Shown here one piece after another: positions 7,693 to 14,596 of a DNA stretch of 28,872 nt. How positions within the stretch are numbered: the first letter of the stretch is position 1; each line of letters begins with the position of its first letter. The notes under the pieces were generated by a model. That model saw only the letters and a program-made list of their open reading frames with translations, was not told the DNA's origin and did no database searches. This DNA is from Thermohalobaculum sp964467005 (GTDB lineage: Bacteria; Pseudomonadota; Alphaproteobacteria; Rhodobacterales; Rhodobacteraceae): positions 1 to 28,872 of the forward strand of contig CAYXPI010000023.1 of assembly GCA_964467005.1 (NCBI GenBank). Direction: 5' to 3'. The position numbers were made by a program, and so were the translations under genes.

Positions 7693-9783
7693 GTGAAGAG
7701 CGCGTCTCAAATCGCCCTCTCGAAGGCTTGGTGGCGGAAGGAAGCGCCCCCAGGTCTCAAAAAGTCCGCCGCGGCCTTCGAGAAGGCGCTGGAGGAGCTG
7801 GCCAAGGCGGAGGCCGCCCTCGGCAATGGCGCCTCCGACCAGGGCGCGAAGGCGTTCGAAGCCGCGCTCTCCTCGATGCAGGCGGCGGGCAAGCAGGTCG
7901 CGGCCGAGGCGAAGGACCTCGAAAAGAAGGAAAAGGACAAGAAGGCGAAGGCGGAGCTCGCCAACACCCAGGCGGTGATGGACAAGCCGCTCGCCAAGGA
8001 GATCGCGGCGGCCCGCGCCAAGCTCGCGCAGCTCGGCGACGGAAAGGGCAGCGATTTCGGCGACGCCGCAGCCCATGCCCGGTTCGTCAAGTCCTGGGCG
8101 CCGCGGATCAAGCGGGGCCAGGTCAGCTTCGCCGTCGGCATGCCGAGCGCCAAGCCCGAAGAGATGCGCCTCAACTTCCACATGACGAAGGACGGCCGCG
8201 GGCTTGCCAGCGTTCTGAAGCGGGAGGCCGGCGCGAAGAAGGTCGCCTTTGGCCGGGCCGGCGCCCTCGCGCTGGCCGAGGAGGCGGGGGAGGCGGGGGA
8301 GGCGGACACCAACGCGCGCACCCTCTGCCTCGACATCGAAGGCGGGCGCATCCCGGGGCTCGCCAAGCGAGTGCGGCTCCTGCTGAAGGCGCTCGGGGTC
8401 AGCCAGTTCGGCAAGGTCCTGGTGCTCGAAGGCGGGGTGGAGGTGGACGCGGCCGACGAGGACCTTCCGGACGATCTGGCGCTCGCCGCGGTGGATCTCG
8501 AGGACGCGGCGGAGCCCGGGCCCGAGGACGACGCCCCGCCAACGCCCGCAGACCCGGCCGAGCCGACCTACAAGGCGCGCAAGGCCGCCGCCCTGCCCGA
8601 GATCCTGGCGCTTCTCAAATCGGACCGCCCGGATCTCGGCCCGCTCAAGGCCATGGCGGCGGCGATGGCCGCGGCCGAACGCGCCACCGACTGGGCCCGC
8701 GCGCTCGCGACGCTGGACCGGCTGCTCGCCTCGGCGCACGGCGCCCCGCCGGTCACGCCGGAGGAGAACGCTCGGCTGGCCGCGCTGTCGCCCGAGGCGC
8801 TCGCCGCGACGGATCTCACCCGGGGCGAGACCGAGGACCTCTTCAGCGAGGAGTACATGCGGCGGCTCAAGGACGCGCCGATCAAGGGCGTCGGGAACCC
8901 GACGCTTAAGGAGCTGATGCGCGAGGTGGAGGCCGGCGTCTCGGGTCCGCGCCGCGCCGAAGTGATGACGGGGCTGGCGGGGATCGTCGGCATCCCCCCC
9001 ACCGCAGAGAGGCTCGACACCGATTACGGTCGGTTCCTCGTCGTCCGCAAACAGCAGATGGCCATCGGCGGCGCCAAGGACGCGGAGGCCGACACCCTGG
9101 ACGAGGCGATGCACCCGGCCTTCCTGGCGTCGCGCGGGCAGCTCATGTTCGGCAAGGTGCTGGGCGACGCCTTCGGGATCCACGAAGTGTTCGCCGCGCT
9201 CCTCAGCCCCACGGGCGGGCTCGTGGGGCCGGGCAACTGGCTCATTCCGGGGGTCGTGAAGGCCGGGCACCTCGCGCCGGACAATCCGGTGGCGCTCCAC
9301 GGCACGGTGCACGACGCGGCGGGGTATCTGCTCACCTTCCACGGCGAGGGGCCGGGCTACAACTACCGTGACAGCAAGATCGAGATCCTCGGCACCGAGA
9401 GCCCGCTCTCCGGCCAGGTGAGCGGCATTGCCTATTGGGTGACCGAGGCGGGGGACGAGTATCTCGTGCGCCGGGTCGACGCGGCGGTGGCGAAGGTGGA
9501 GAAGAAGCTCGCGGCGGTGCGCAGCGCCGTCACCGGCAAGATCGACGCGATGATCGCCAAGGCCCGGGGCGCGGCGACGGAGGTGGCTCGGAGCGCGCGC
9601 CGAGCGGGAGATAAGGTGGAGGCCGGCGCGGTGGAGGTCGTCGAGGCGATCCACGACGCCCGCGAGACGGTGGAGCGGGCCGCGGTGGAGGCCCTCGACA
9701 CGGCCCGAGACCATGTCGCGCACAGCATGCGCGCCGCCGCCAAGCGCAAGTTCGAGGCCGCCTGGGCCTTCATCCGGAGCTGA
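7693..9783 (+). CDS. Large uncharacterised protein with coiled-coil ends
   Basis: I do not recognise this 696-aa protein. Residues about 20-105 are Ala/Lys/Glu-rich with helical heptad character. A compact mixed region follows at about 115-260, with RFVKSWAPRIKRGQVSFAVG and later RTLCLDIEGG. An acidic, proline-rich linker lies near 265-290 and helical sequence near 290-400. Residues about 405-580 form a more ordered globular part with RFLVVRKQQMAIGGAKDAEA, GPGNWLIPGVVKAGHL and HGEGPGYNYRD. The last 110 residues are again a charged helix rich in Ala, Val, Arg and Glu. No signal peptide or membrane segment is visible. I chose GTG 7693, which has GGAG eight bases upstream, over GTG 7642. The next gene starts 3 bp after its stop, so the two are coupled. 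Confidence 0.75.
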   Translation: MKSASQIALSKAWWRKEAPPGLKKSAAAFEKALEELAKAEAALGNGASDQGAKAFEAALSSMQAAGKQVAAEAKDLEKKEKDKKAKAELANTQAVMDKPLAKEIAAARAKLAQLGDGKGSDFGDAAAHARFVKSWAPRIKRGQVSFAVGMPSAKPEEMRLNFHMTKDGRGLASVLKREAGAKKVAFGRAGALALAEEAGEAGEADTNARTLCLDIEGGRIPGLAKRVRLLLKALGVSQFGKVLVLEGGVEVDAADEDLPDDLALAAVDLEDAAEPGPEDDAPPTPADPAEPTYKARKAAALPEILALLKSDRPDLGPLKAMAAAMAAAERATDWARALATLDRLLASAHGAPPVTPEENARLAALSPEALAATDLTRGETEDLFSEEYMRRLKDAPIKGVGNPTLKELMREVEAGVSGPRRAEVMTGLAGIVGIPPTAERLDTDYGRFLVVRKQQMAIGGAKDAEADTLDEAMHPAFLASRGQLMFGKVLGDAFGIHEVFAALLSPTGGLVGPGNWLIPGVVKAGHLAPDNPVALHGTVHDAAGYLLTFHGEGPGYNYRDSKIEILGTESPLSGQVSGIAYWVTEAGDEYLVRRVDAAVAKVEKKLAAVRSAVTGKIDAMIAKARGAATEVARSARRAGDKVEAGAVEVVEAIHDARETVERAAVEALDTARDHVAHSMRAAAKRKFEAAWAFIRS

Positions 9784-9786
9784 CCC

Positions 9787-10593
9787 GTGGCCGCGATCGA
9801 TCTGCACCCCTCGGAGCTCGCTTACGCCTTCTCCTACACGAAGACCGCCGAGGTGATCGGCTGGGGGCGCGAGGTCTTCCTGCCCTCGGGCCCGGACGAC
9901 GGACACCCGGCCGACTGGTACGCGAAGGGCGAGGAGCGCCTGCGCGCGGCGGGGCGGCTCCTCGGCGCGCCCGAGGAAGGGCTTCGGTTCACCGACGCGA
10001 TGACCTCGGCCGTGCTCGCCCTCGCCAGCCCGGGGATCGTGCTCGTCGCGCAGCGCCGGGCCGAGGGCGGGGTGCGCACGCACACGGTGCACGCGGCGGG
10101 CGACGCGCTCGTGGGCCTCGCGCGCCGGCCGGACGGGACCTTCGAGCTCACCCGCTACGCCGAGCTCACCGCCGCTGCGGCGGCCTGCGCCGGCTTCGTG
10201 GGCGCGGCGCTGCCCCCCCTGGAGACGGAAACCCGGGTCGAGGCCAACCACGCGATCATGTCGAAGCTCTCGGAGCTCGCCGGGGCCGGACAGACGGAGA
10301 AGGTGGCCGCCACCCTCACGAAGCTCGGCGCGTCGGAGGCGGACGCGGCCTCCGCCGCGCGCGCCCTCGCCCGCCCGCACGCGGCCGGCGTTCTGAGCGT
10401 TCTCTATTGCGGCGCGGCGGAGATCGAGGACGCGGAGACCATCACCGTCCTCACCACCGCTGAGGGCGACACCTGGATCCTGTTTCCCCCGGCGAGCCTC
10501 GACGGCCCGATGGTGCTCGAGCGAAGCTCGGTGGCCGCCCTGGCCGCACGGGTCGCGGTGGGCGTGGCGGCCCGGCTGTCCGCGCCCCGCTGA
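9787..10593 (+). CDS. Uncharacterised partner protein of the 696-aa gene
   Basis: This 268-aa protein has no recognised family, signal peptide or membrane segment. It reads as two alpha/beta halves. The first (about 1-145) includes WGREVFLP and the beta-rich GIVLVAQRR to DALVGLARRPDG. The second (about 155-268) has the helix NHAIMSKLSELAGAGQTEKV, then AGVLSVLYCG and ITVLTTAEGDTWILFPP. Two halves ending in a strand pair recall the general build of secretion chaperones such as EspG, but this is only an impression. GTG 9787 has GGAG eight bases upstream, inside the end of the preceding gene. Tight coupling (3-bp gap) suggests a complex with that gene's product, for example as chaperone, immunity or regulatory subunit. 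Confidence 0.72.
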   Translation: MAAIDLHPSELAYAFSYTKTAEVIGWGREVFLPSGPDDGHPADWYAKGEERLRAAGRLLGAPEEGLRFTDAMTSAVLALASPGIVLVAQRRAEGGVRTHTVHAAGDALVGLARRPDGTFELTRYAELTAAAAACAGFVGAALPPLETETRVEANHAIMSKLSELAGAGQTEKVAATLTKLGASEADAASAARALARPHAAGVLSVLYCGAAEIEDAETITVLTTAEGDTWILFPPASLDGPMVLERSSVAALAARVAVGVAARLSAPR

Positions 10594-10634
10594 TCGGCGG
10601 CGTCTGGTGCGACAGGCTGCACGCCCTCGGCCAA

Positions 10635-10680
10635 TCGACGCGGCATCCCGGCCCGCTATATATCTGACTGAAACAGTCAG
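10635..10680 (+). promoter_or_regulatory. Promoter-like sequence with a palindromic operator
   Basis: A TATATAT stretch at 10657-10663, unusual in this GC-rich DNA, can act as a -10 box. TCGACG at 10635-10640 is a possible -35 box at about 16-17 bp. Immediately after the -10 lies the perfect inverted repeat CTGACTGAAACAGTCAG (10664-10680; 7-bp arms, 3-bp spacer), where a bound repressor would block transcription. The size and position are like TetR-family operators. The regulator is unknown; a TetR gene at 12520 has a different palindrome of its own. Confidence 0.5.
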
Positions 10681-10692
10681 GAGAATGAGGAG

Positions 10693-10965
10693 ATGTCGTC
10701 AACGCAGGGGAACGGGATAGGGCGTGCGGCGCCATGGCTGGTGGGACGGACCGACGGGCTCGTGACCGCGCTCGCCGGCCGCTTTGCCACCCGCCGAGAG
10801 GCCCGGGCCGTGGCGCGGATCTACGACCTTTGGCTGCCCTTCAAGCATCGGGTGCTCGACGGCCGCGACGCGCTGCCGACGCTGGCGAGCCCGGAAAAAC
10901 TCGACTGGACCCGGGCGCTCATGCGGCATCTGCGACGCGGGCCGGGCGGGCCGCTCACGGCATGA
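10693..10965 (+). CDS. Small hypothetical protein
   Basis: This 90-aa protein matches no family I know. It is basic and probably cytoplasmic. A helical central part (TRREARAVARIYDLWLPFKH, about residues 33-52) is followed by a short helix ending LMRHLRRGPGG. The ATG at 10693 has GAGGAG just upstream, and the promoter and palindrome at 10635-10680 directly precede it, which supports a real gene. Its 3' end overlaps by 11 bp the 3' end of a convergent 50-aa membrane protein gene. It lies 99 bp after the 268-aa gene but appears to have its own promoter. Confidence 0.6.
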   Translation: MSSTQGNGIGRAAPWLVGRTDGLVTALAGRFATRREARAVARIYDLWLPFKHRVLDGRDALPTLASPEKLDWTRALMRHLRRGPGGPLTA

Positions 10966-11107
10966 GGAGCGCGGCCACGGCGCTGCCGGCCACCACGGGC
11001 AGGACGAAGGACGCCCAGACGATCACGGTCATGCGCCGGCGGAAGCGCTGCATCTCGGGCGACCGATCCTTCGGCCGCCGCGCGGGGGTCTTGGTCCGTC
11101 GACGCAT
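10955..11107 (-). CDS. Small single-pass membrane protein
   Basis: A 50-aa protein with a strongly basic N-terminus (MRRRTKTPARRPKDRS) and one C-terminal membrane helix (TVIVWASFVLPVVAGSAVAA). The positive-inside rule predicts a cytoplasmic N-terminus. AGGA precedes the ATG at 11105-11107 by eight bases. A longer reading from 11170 exists but lacks support. It lies 82 bp downstream of the haem membrane protein gene on the same strand and could be its third cistron. Function unknown; it may be an assembly or regulatory peptide. It converges with the 90-aa gene, overlapping it by 11 bp. Confidence 0.55.
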   Translation of the reverse strand: MRRRTKTPARRPKDRSPEMQRFRRRMTVIVWASFVLPVVAGSAVAALLMP

Positions 11108-11189
11108 CGGAGGGTCCTTGTCTGCTGGATCGCGGCCCCGGGCAGAGTAGCGCGGCCCGCCCCAGGTCAAGGACCCGCCGGGCGGGCCG

Positions 11190-11801
11190 TCACGCCCTCC
11201 GGCGCATCACCCGGGCCCAGGCGCGGAGGTCGACCGCGGCCGTGGCCACCGCCACCAGCGCAAGCGCGCAGAGCACAGCCTTCGACACCGCGCCCATCGT
11301 CCCCTCGATCAGCATCGCGTGGATAACCGTGCCGAGGACGATCAGGAGCGCAAGGCCGGTGTGGGCCAATCGCCAGACCGTGGGGCGCAGGCCGAGCCGC
11401 GGGCGAAGCGCTGCGAGGAGTGCCGCGCCGAGCACCGCCCACATGGCGATCACCCCCCACGCGGAGAAGGGCGTCGGCGACCGGAAGAGGAGTGCGTCCA
11501 CCACATCCGGCGGGCTCGTGATCCAAAGCCCGCCCACATGCAGCGCGACGGCGACCACCAACCCCGCGCCCACCCAGCCATGCACCCGCCGGCCCCGCCG
11601 CGCCCGGAGCCCGGGAAGATAGCCGGCCGCCAGGAGCGGTTGGACGAGGAGGAGCCCCAGAGCGATCACGCCGGCGAACCCGGCGGCGATGTAGACAGGC
11701 TCGCGCCAAGCCAGGAGCGGGCTCGTCGCCGCCACGGCCAGCGGCACGGCCAAGGCCGCCGCAAGGGCGGCCCAGATCGCGATGGCACGGGCGCGCAGCA
11801 C
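11190..11801 (-). CDS. Ferric reductase-like transmembrane haem protein
   Basis: This 203-aa inner-membrane protein has about six hydrophobic segments and four histidines in two pairs, His74/His88 (RRVHGW, ALHVGG) and His147/His161 (LAHTG, VIHAML). The equal 14-residue spacing on two helices is the bis-haem b pattern of the ferric reductase-like transmembrane family, which includes MsrQ and YedZ-type proteins. No flavin or NAD domain is attached, so it probably passes electrons between the quinone pool or a partner and a periplasmic protein. The start is GTG at 11799-11801, five bases after the stop of the Tat-exported dioxygenase-fold gene, so the two are translationally coupled and probably functional partners. 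Confidence 0.75.
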   Translation of the reverse strand: MLRARAIAIWAALAAALAVPLAVAATSPLLAWREPVYIAAGFAGVIALGLLLVQPLLAAGYLPGLRARRGRRVHGWVGAGLVVAVALHVGGLWITSPPDVVDALLFRSPTPFSAWGVIAMWAVLGAALLAALRPRLGLRPTVWRLAHTGLALLIVLGTVIHAMLIEGTMGAVSKAVLCALALVAVATAAVDLRAWARVMRRRA

Positions 11802-11806
11802 CCCGA

Positions 11807-12307
11807 TCAGGCCGGCGAGAGCACGAAATGCGCCGCGAGCGTCGTGTCGCGCGAGCTCGGCATCACGGGGCGGAGGAACACCGTCTCGAAGCCAGCCTCG
11901 CCATAGTCGGCGTCGTAGGCGAGGTGCCCATGCGGCTGGCCGAAGGCCGGCACGATCTGCGGCATGTCCATCCGGAACGCGCCGTTGGCGTCGGTCAGCG
12001 TCGCGCCGTGGCTCCGCCAGTCGCGCTCGTGGCCCTCGGTCGTGTGCGCCCAGATCTGGATGCGGATGCCTTTGAGCGGCGCGCCGTCGCCCGCGCGGCG
12101 CACGGTGCCGGTCATCAGAAAGCCGCCGCCGCCGATGCGCTCCACGATGGGGGCGCCGGGGCGGTAGTTGTTGGCGCCGCCCCGCATCGTCAGGGTCGGG
12201 GCGAGGCCCTTGGCTTGGGCGGGCACGAGGAGGCCCGATCCCGCGGCGGTGAGCGCGGCGGCCCCGGCCAGGATCAGACGACGGCGGGTGGGAGCGGGAT
12301 GGCTCAT
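11807..12307 (-). CDS. Tat-exported intradiol-dioxygenase-fold protein
   Basis: This 166-aa protein has a twin-arginine signal (PTRRRLILAGAAALTAAGSG) with likely cleavage after AQA near residue 32. The mature part resembles the catechol/protocatechuate intradiol dioxygenase beta-sandwich. It shows GTVRRAGDGAPLKGIRIQIW, GATLTDANGAFRMDMPQ and a PHGH motif (125-128) where the family's iron-binding His-x-His lies. The Tyr ligands usual in this family are not obvious, and the protein is shorter than true dioxygenases, so catalysis is doubtful. A GGAGAG site precedes the ATG at 12305-12307. It is the first gene of an operon with the haem membrane protein, which could supply electrons. It is divergent from the TetR gene. 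Confidence 0.72.
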   Translation of the reverse strand: MSHPAPTRRRLILAGAAALTAAGSGLLVPAQAKGLAPTLTMRGGANNYRPGAPIVERIGGGGFLMTGTVRRAGDGAPLKGIRIQIWAHTTEGHERDWRSHGATLTDANGAFRMDMPQIVPAFGQPHGHLAYDADYGEAGFETVFLRPVMPSSRDTTLAAHFVLSPA

Positions 12308-12492
12308 CGTGGTCTCTCCTTCTCGGCGGCCGCGCCGGGCGGCTCGGCCCCCGGCGCGCATGGGTCGGGCGCCAGGGGATGACGTTGCATTACGCATTGA
12401 GAGGTAGGGGCCGAAGCCCTGCGATAAAGCCTTGCGCCCTGCGCGGTGGCCGAGAATCGCGCCGGGACGCTTGGGGGAGAGCCGGTTGATTG

Positions 12493-12510
12493 ATACCGAC
12501 TGTTCGGTAT
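12493..12510. promoter_or_regulatory. Palindromic operator upstream of the TetR gene
   Basis: ATACCGACTGTTCGGTAT is a perfect inverted repeat (7-bp arms, 4-bp spacer) ending 9 bp before the ATG of the TetR regulator. This is a typical autoregulatory TetR-family site. It lies in the 212-bp divergent region, so it may also affect the Tat/haem operon on the other side. No strong ribosome site separates it from the ATG, hinting at a short or leaderless mRNA. Confidence 0.6.
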
Positions 12511-12519
12511 ACATGAGCT

Positions 12520-13161
12520 ATGCCCAGGCCCGTGAAAACCGACCCAGAGCGCGGCGACGCCCGCACCCGCCTTCTCGAGGCCGCCTGCGATGTCATCCGA
12601 CAGCGTGGCTACGCCGCCGCCACGGTGGGCGAGCTCTGCGCCGCCGCGGGCGTGACCAAGGGCGCGTTCTTTCACCATTTCGAAAGCAAGGAGGCCTTGG
12701 GGATCGCCGCGGCGGAGTTCTGGGCCGAGACGACCTCCGCCTTCTTCGAGGCTGCGCCCTATCACGCGCCGGACGATCCGCTCGACCGGGTGCTGGCCTA
12801 TGTCGCCTTCCGTCGCGCGATCATCGAAGGGGAGCTGGCGCAGTTCACCTGCCTGGTCGGCACGATGGCGCAGGAGGTCTACGACACCCACCCGGCGATC
12901 CGAGAGGCCTGCGGCGCCAGCATCCTCGGCCACGCCGCCACGCTCGAGCCCGACATCGCCGCCGCGATGGAGGCGCGCGGCCTCGCACCGAACTGGACCG
13001 CCGAAAGCCTCGCCCGCCACACCCAGGCGGTGCTGCAGGGGGCCTTCGTCCTCGCCAAAGCCACCGGCGACGCCCGGGCCGCGCGCGAGAGCGTGGACCA
13101 TCTCGCCCGCTACATCCGCCTGCTGTTCACCGACCCCGCCGCGAAGGAGAGCGACCCATGA
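12520..13161 (+). CDS. TetR/AcrR-family transcriptional regulator
   Basis: This 213-aa repressor-type protein has an N-terminal helix-turn-helix (about residues 12-58). Its hallmarks are TRLLEAACDVIRQRGYAAAT, VGELCAAAGVTKGAFFHHFE and SKEALG. The rest is a helical ligand-binding and dimerisation domain ending in HLARYIRLLF. It starts at ATG 12520, 9 bp after an 18-bp palindrome it probably binds. Its stop overlaps the next start in an ATGA, so it is cotranscribed and coupled with the SRPBCC and VOC genes. The ligand is unknown, but genes in such operons often handle toxic small molecules. Confidence 0.88.
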   Translation: MPRPVKTDPERGDARTRLLEAACDVIRQRGYAAATVGELCAAAGVTKGAFFHHFESKEALGIAAAEFWAETTSAFFEAAPYHAPDDPLDRVLAYVAFRRAIIEGELAQFTCLVGTMAQEVYDTHPAIREACGASILGHAATLEPDIAAAMEARGLAPNWTAESLARHTQAVLQGAFVLAKATGDARAARESVDHLARYIRLLFTDPAAKESDP

Positions 13162-13640
13162 CCAACCCGACCGACCACACCCTCAGCATCGAGCGCGTGA
13201 TCGGCGCGCCGCGCGCCAGCGTCTGGCGCTGCTGGACGGAGCCCCAGCTCCTCGCCGAATGGTTCTGCCCGAAGCCCTGGCGCGTGGCCGACGTCGATCT
13301 CGATCCGCGGGCGGGCGGGCGGATGAACCTGACGATGGCGGGCCCGGACGGCGAGCGCATCGAGAATGTCGGCAGCTTCCTCGAGGTGGTGCCGGAGAGG
13401 CGGCTCGTGTTCACCGACGCCTTCGCCGAGGGGTTCCGGCCCAGGCCCGAGCCCTTCATGACCGGGGTCGTCGAGCTCGCGGAGGAGGGCGAGGGCACCC
13501 GCATGATCTGGAGCGCGCGTCACGCCACGGCAGAGGCCCGGGAGAGGCACCTGGCAATGGGCTTCGAGGCCGGTTGGAACGCCGCGGCGGATCAGCTCGA
13601 TGCCCTCGCCCGCCGTCTGTCCGAACCCGGGGAGGTCTGA
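13158..13640 (+). CDS. SRPBCC/AHSA1-domain protein
   Basis: This 160-aa cytoplasmic protein belongs to the START-like SRPBCC superfamily, Aha1-type. It shows the opening SIERVIGAPRASVWRCWTEP, then LLAEWFCPKPW and the glycine turn DPRAGGRMNLTM. GSFLEVVPERRLVFTDAF and the final helix GFEAGWNAAADQLDALARRL complete the helix-grip fold. These proteins bind hydrophobic small molecules in a deep pocket; no catalytic residue can be named. It overlaps the TetR stop by 4 bp and ends one base before the VOC gene start. SRPBCC plus VOC behind a one-component regulator is a common small operon of unknown chemistry. Confidence 0.85.
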   Translation: MTNPTDHTLSIERVIGAPRASVWRCWTEPQLLAEWFCPKPWRVADVDLDPRAGGRMNLTMAGPDGERIENVGSFLEVVPERRLVFTDAFAEGFRPRPEPFMTGVVELAEEGEGTRMIWSARHATAEARERHLAMGFEAGWNAAADQLDALARRLSEPGEV

Positions 13641-13641
13641 G

Positions 13642-14109
13642 ATGAGCGCGGCCCCGAAGGTCCGCACATGCTTCTGGTTCGACGGCGACGGCGAGGAGGC
13701 CGCCCGCTTTTACGTCTCGCTGCTGCCCGAGAGCCGGATCGAGACGGCGTCCTACCCCGTCCCCGGCCAACCCGCGCTCGTCGTCGAGTTCACGCTCGCG
13801 GGGACGCCTTACATGGTCCTCAACGGAGGGCCGATGCACAGGCCCACCCCAGCCGCCTCGATCTCGGTGCTGGCCGAGGATCAGGCGGAGATCGACCGCC
13901 TCTGGGACGCGCTCCTGGATGGCGGCGCGCCGATGAGATGCGGCTGGCTGACCGACCGCTGGGGCGTTTCGTGGCAGATCGTGCCGGCGGCGCTGCCGGC
14001 GATGATGTTGGCCGACGACAAGGCCGCCGCCGGACGCGCCCAGGCCGCGATGATGGAGATGGTCAAGCTCGACACCGCGGCGCTCGACGCCGCATTCCGC
14101 GGGAGCTGA
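13642..14109 (+). CDS. VOC-family protein (PhnB-like / 3-demethylubiquinone methyltransferase-like)
   Basis: This 155-aa protein has the vicinal oxygen chelate fold of the PhnB type. It starts KVRTCFWFDGDGEEAARFYV, then VVEFTLAGTPYMVLNGGP, SISVLAEDQAEIDRLWDAL, and CGWLTDRWGVSWQIVPAALP followed by the helix with AAAGRAQAAMMEMVKLD. The closing GVSWQIVP is diagnostic of this subgroup, often annotated as 3-demethylubiquinone-9 3-methyltransferase without evidence of that activity. The start at 13642 has GGGGAGG upstream inside the end of the SRPBCC gene. It is the last gene of the TetR operon. Confidence 0.87.
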   Translation: MSAAPKVRTCFWFDGDGEEAARFYVSLLPESRIETASYPVPGQPALVVEFTLAGTPYMVLNGGPMHRPTPAASISVLAEDQAEIDRLWDALLDGGAPMRCGWLTDRWGVSWQIVPAALPAMMLADDKAAAGRAQAAMMEMVKLDTAALDAAFRGS

Positions 14110-14140
14110 GCGACGGCCGACCGGTCCTGCATCGCCCGTC

Positions 14141-14477
14141 CGGACGGTCGCGGGCGACGCGGAGGCAGCGAGGACGCTCTCAGCGGCGCTCTGCAAGCGG
14201 AGTGGCATCGAGGCGGCCGTGTTCGCGCTCGCCGGGGCGCCCCTGCGGTTCAACGCCAGCCCCGTGGAGCAGCCCTTCACCCGGTTTCCCGCGCTCTTCC
14301 TGGACTGTCTGCCGGAGGGCGAGGCGACCTCCGCCCCGATGGTGGTGAGCGCCGGCCCGGACGGGAGCGTCCGCGTCGCGCTGATGACCCGGACCGACCG
14401 GGCGGCGGCAGGCGCCCATGCCCGTCGACAGCCAGCGCCTGATCTGTGAGAGCGTCGAGACCGTGCTCGACCGCTGA
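14141..14477 (+). pseudogene. Coding remnant in two frames, family unknown
   Basis: The 487 bp between the VOC and hydrolase genes (14110-14596) has no complete gene. On the plus strand one frame reads like protein from about 14141: TLSAALCKRSGIEAAVFALA, then PVEQPFTRFPALFLDCLPEG and MVVSAGPDGSVRVALMTRTD. At about 14400-14415 sense appears to pass to another frame (PMPVDSQRLICESVETVLDR, stop 14475-14477). No ATG opens the first frame; a GTG at 14219 is possible. It looks like the 3' part of a gene that lost its start and gained a frameshift. An unusual real short gene from 14219 to 14449 cannot be excluded. Confidence 0.4.
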
Positions 14478-14596
14478 GCGGCCCCGGTGGCCTGAATGCG
14501 CCGCGCGGCCGGGCCGGCCGGCCCTTCCATCCCGGCCCGGTTCTGGCATGGTGTCGGGGTGCAGGCGCCGGCCCTGCGCGCGCCGGGAGGGACGCC

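Noticed and set aside
7498..10380. A 960-aa minus-strand open frame
   Set aside because: Its translation is low-complexity Arg/Gly/His/Leu sequence antisense to two genes with better starts and coding character.
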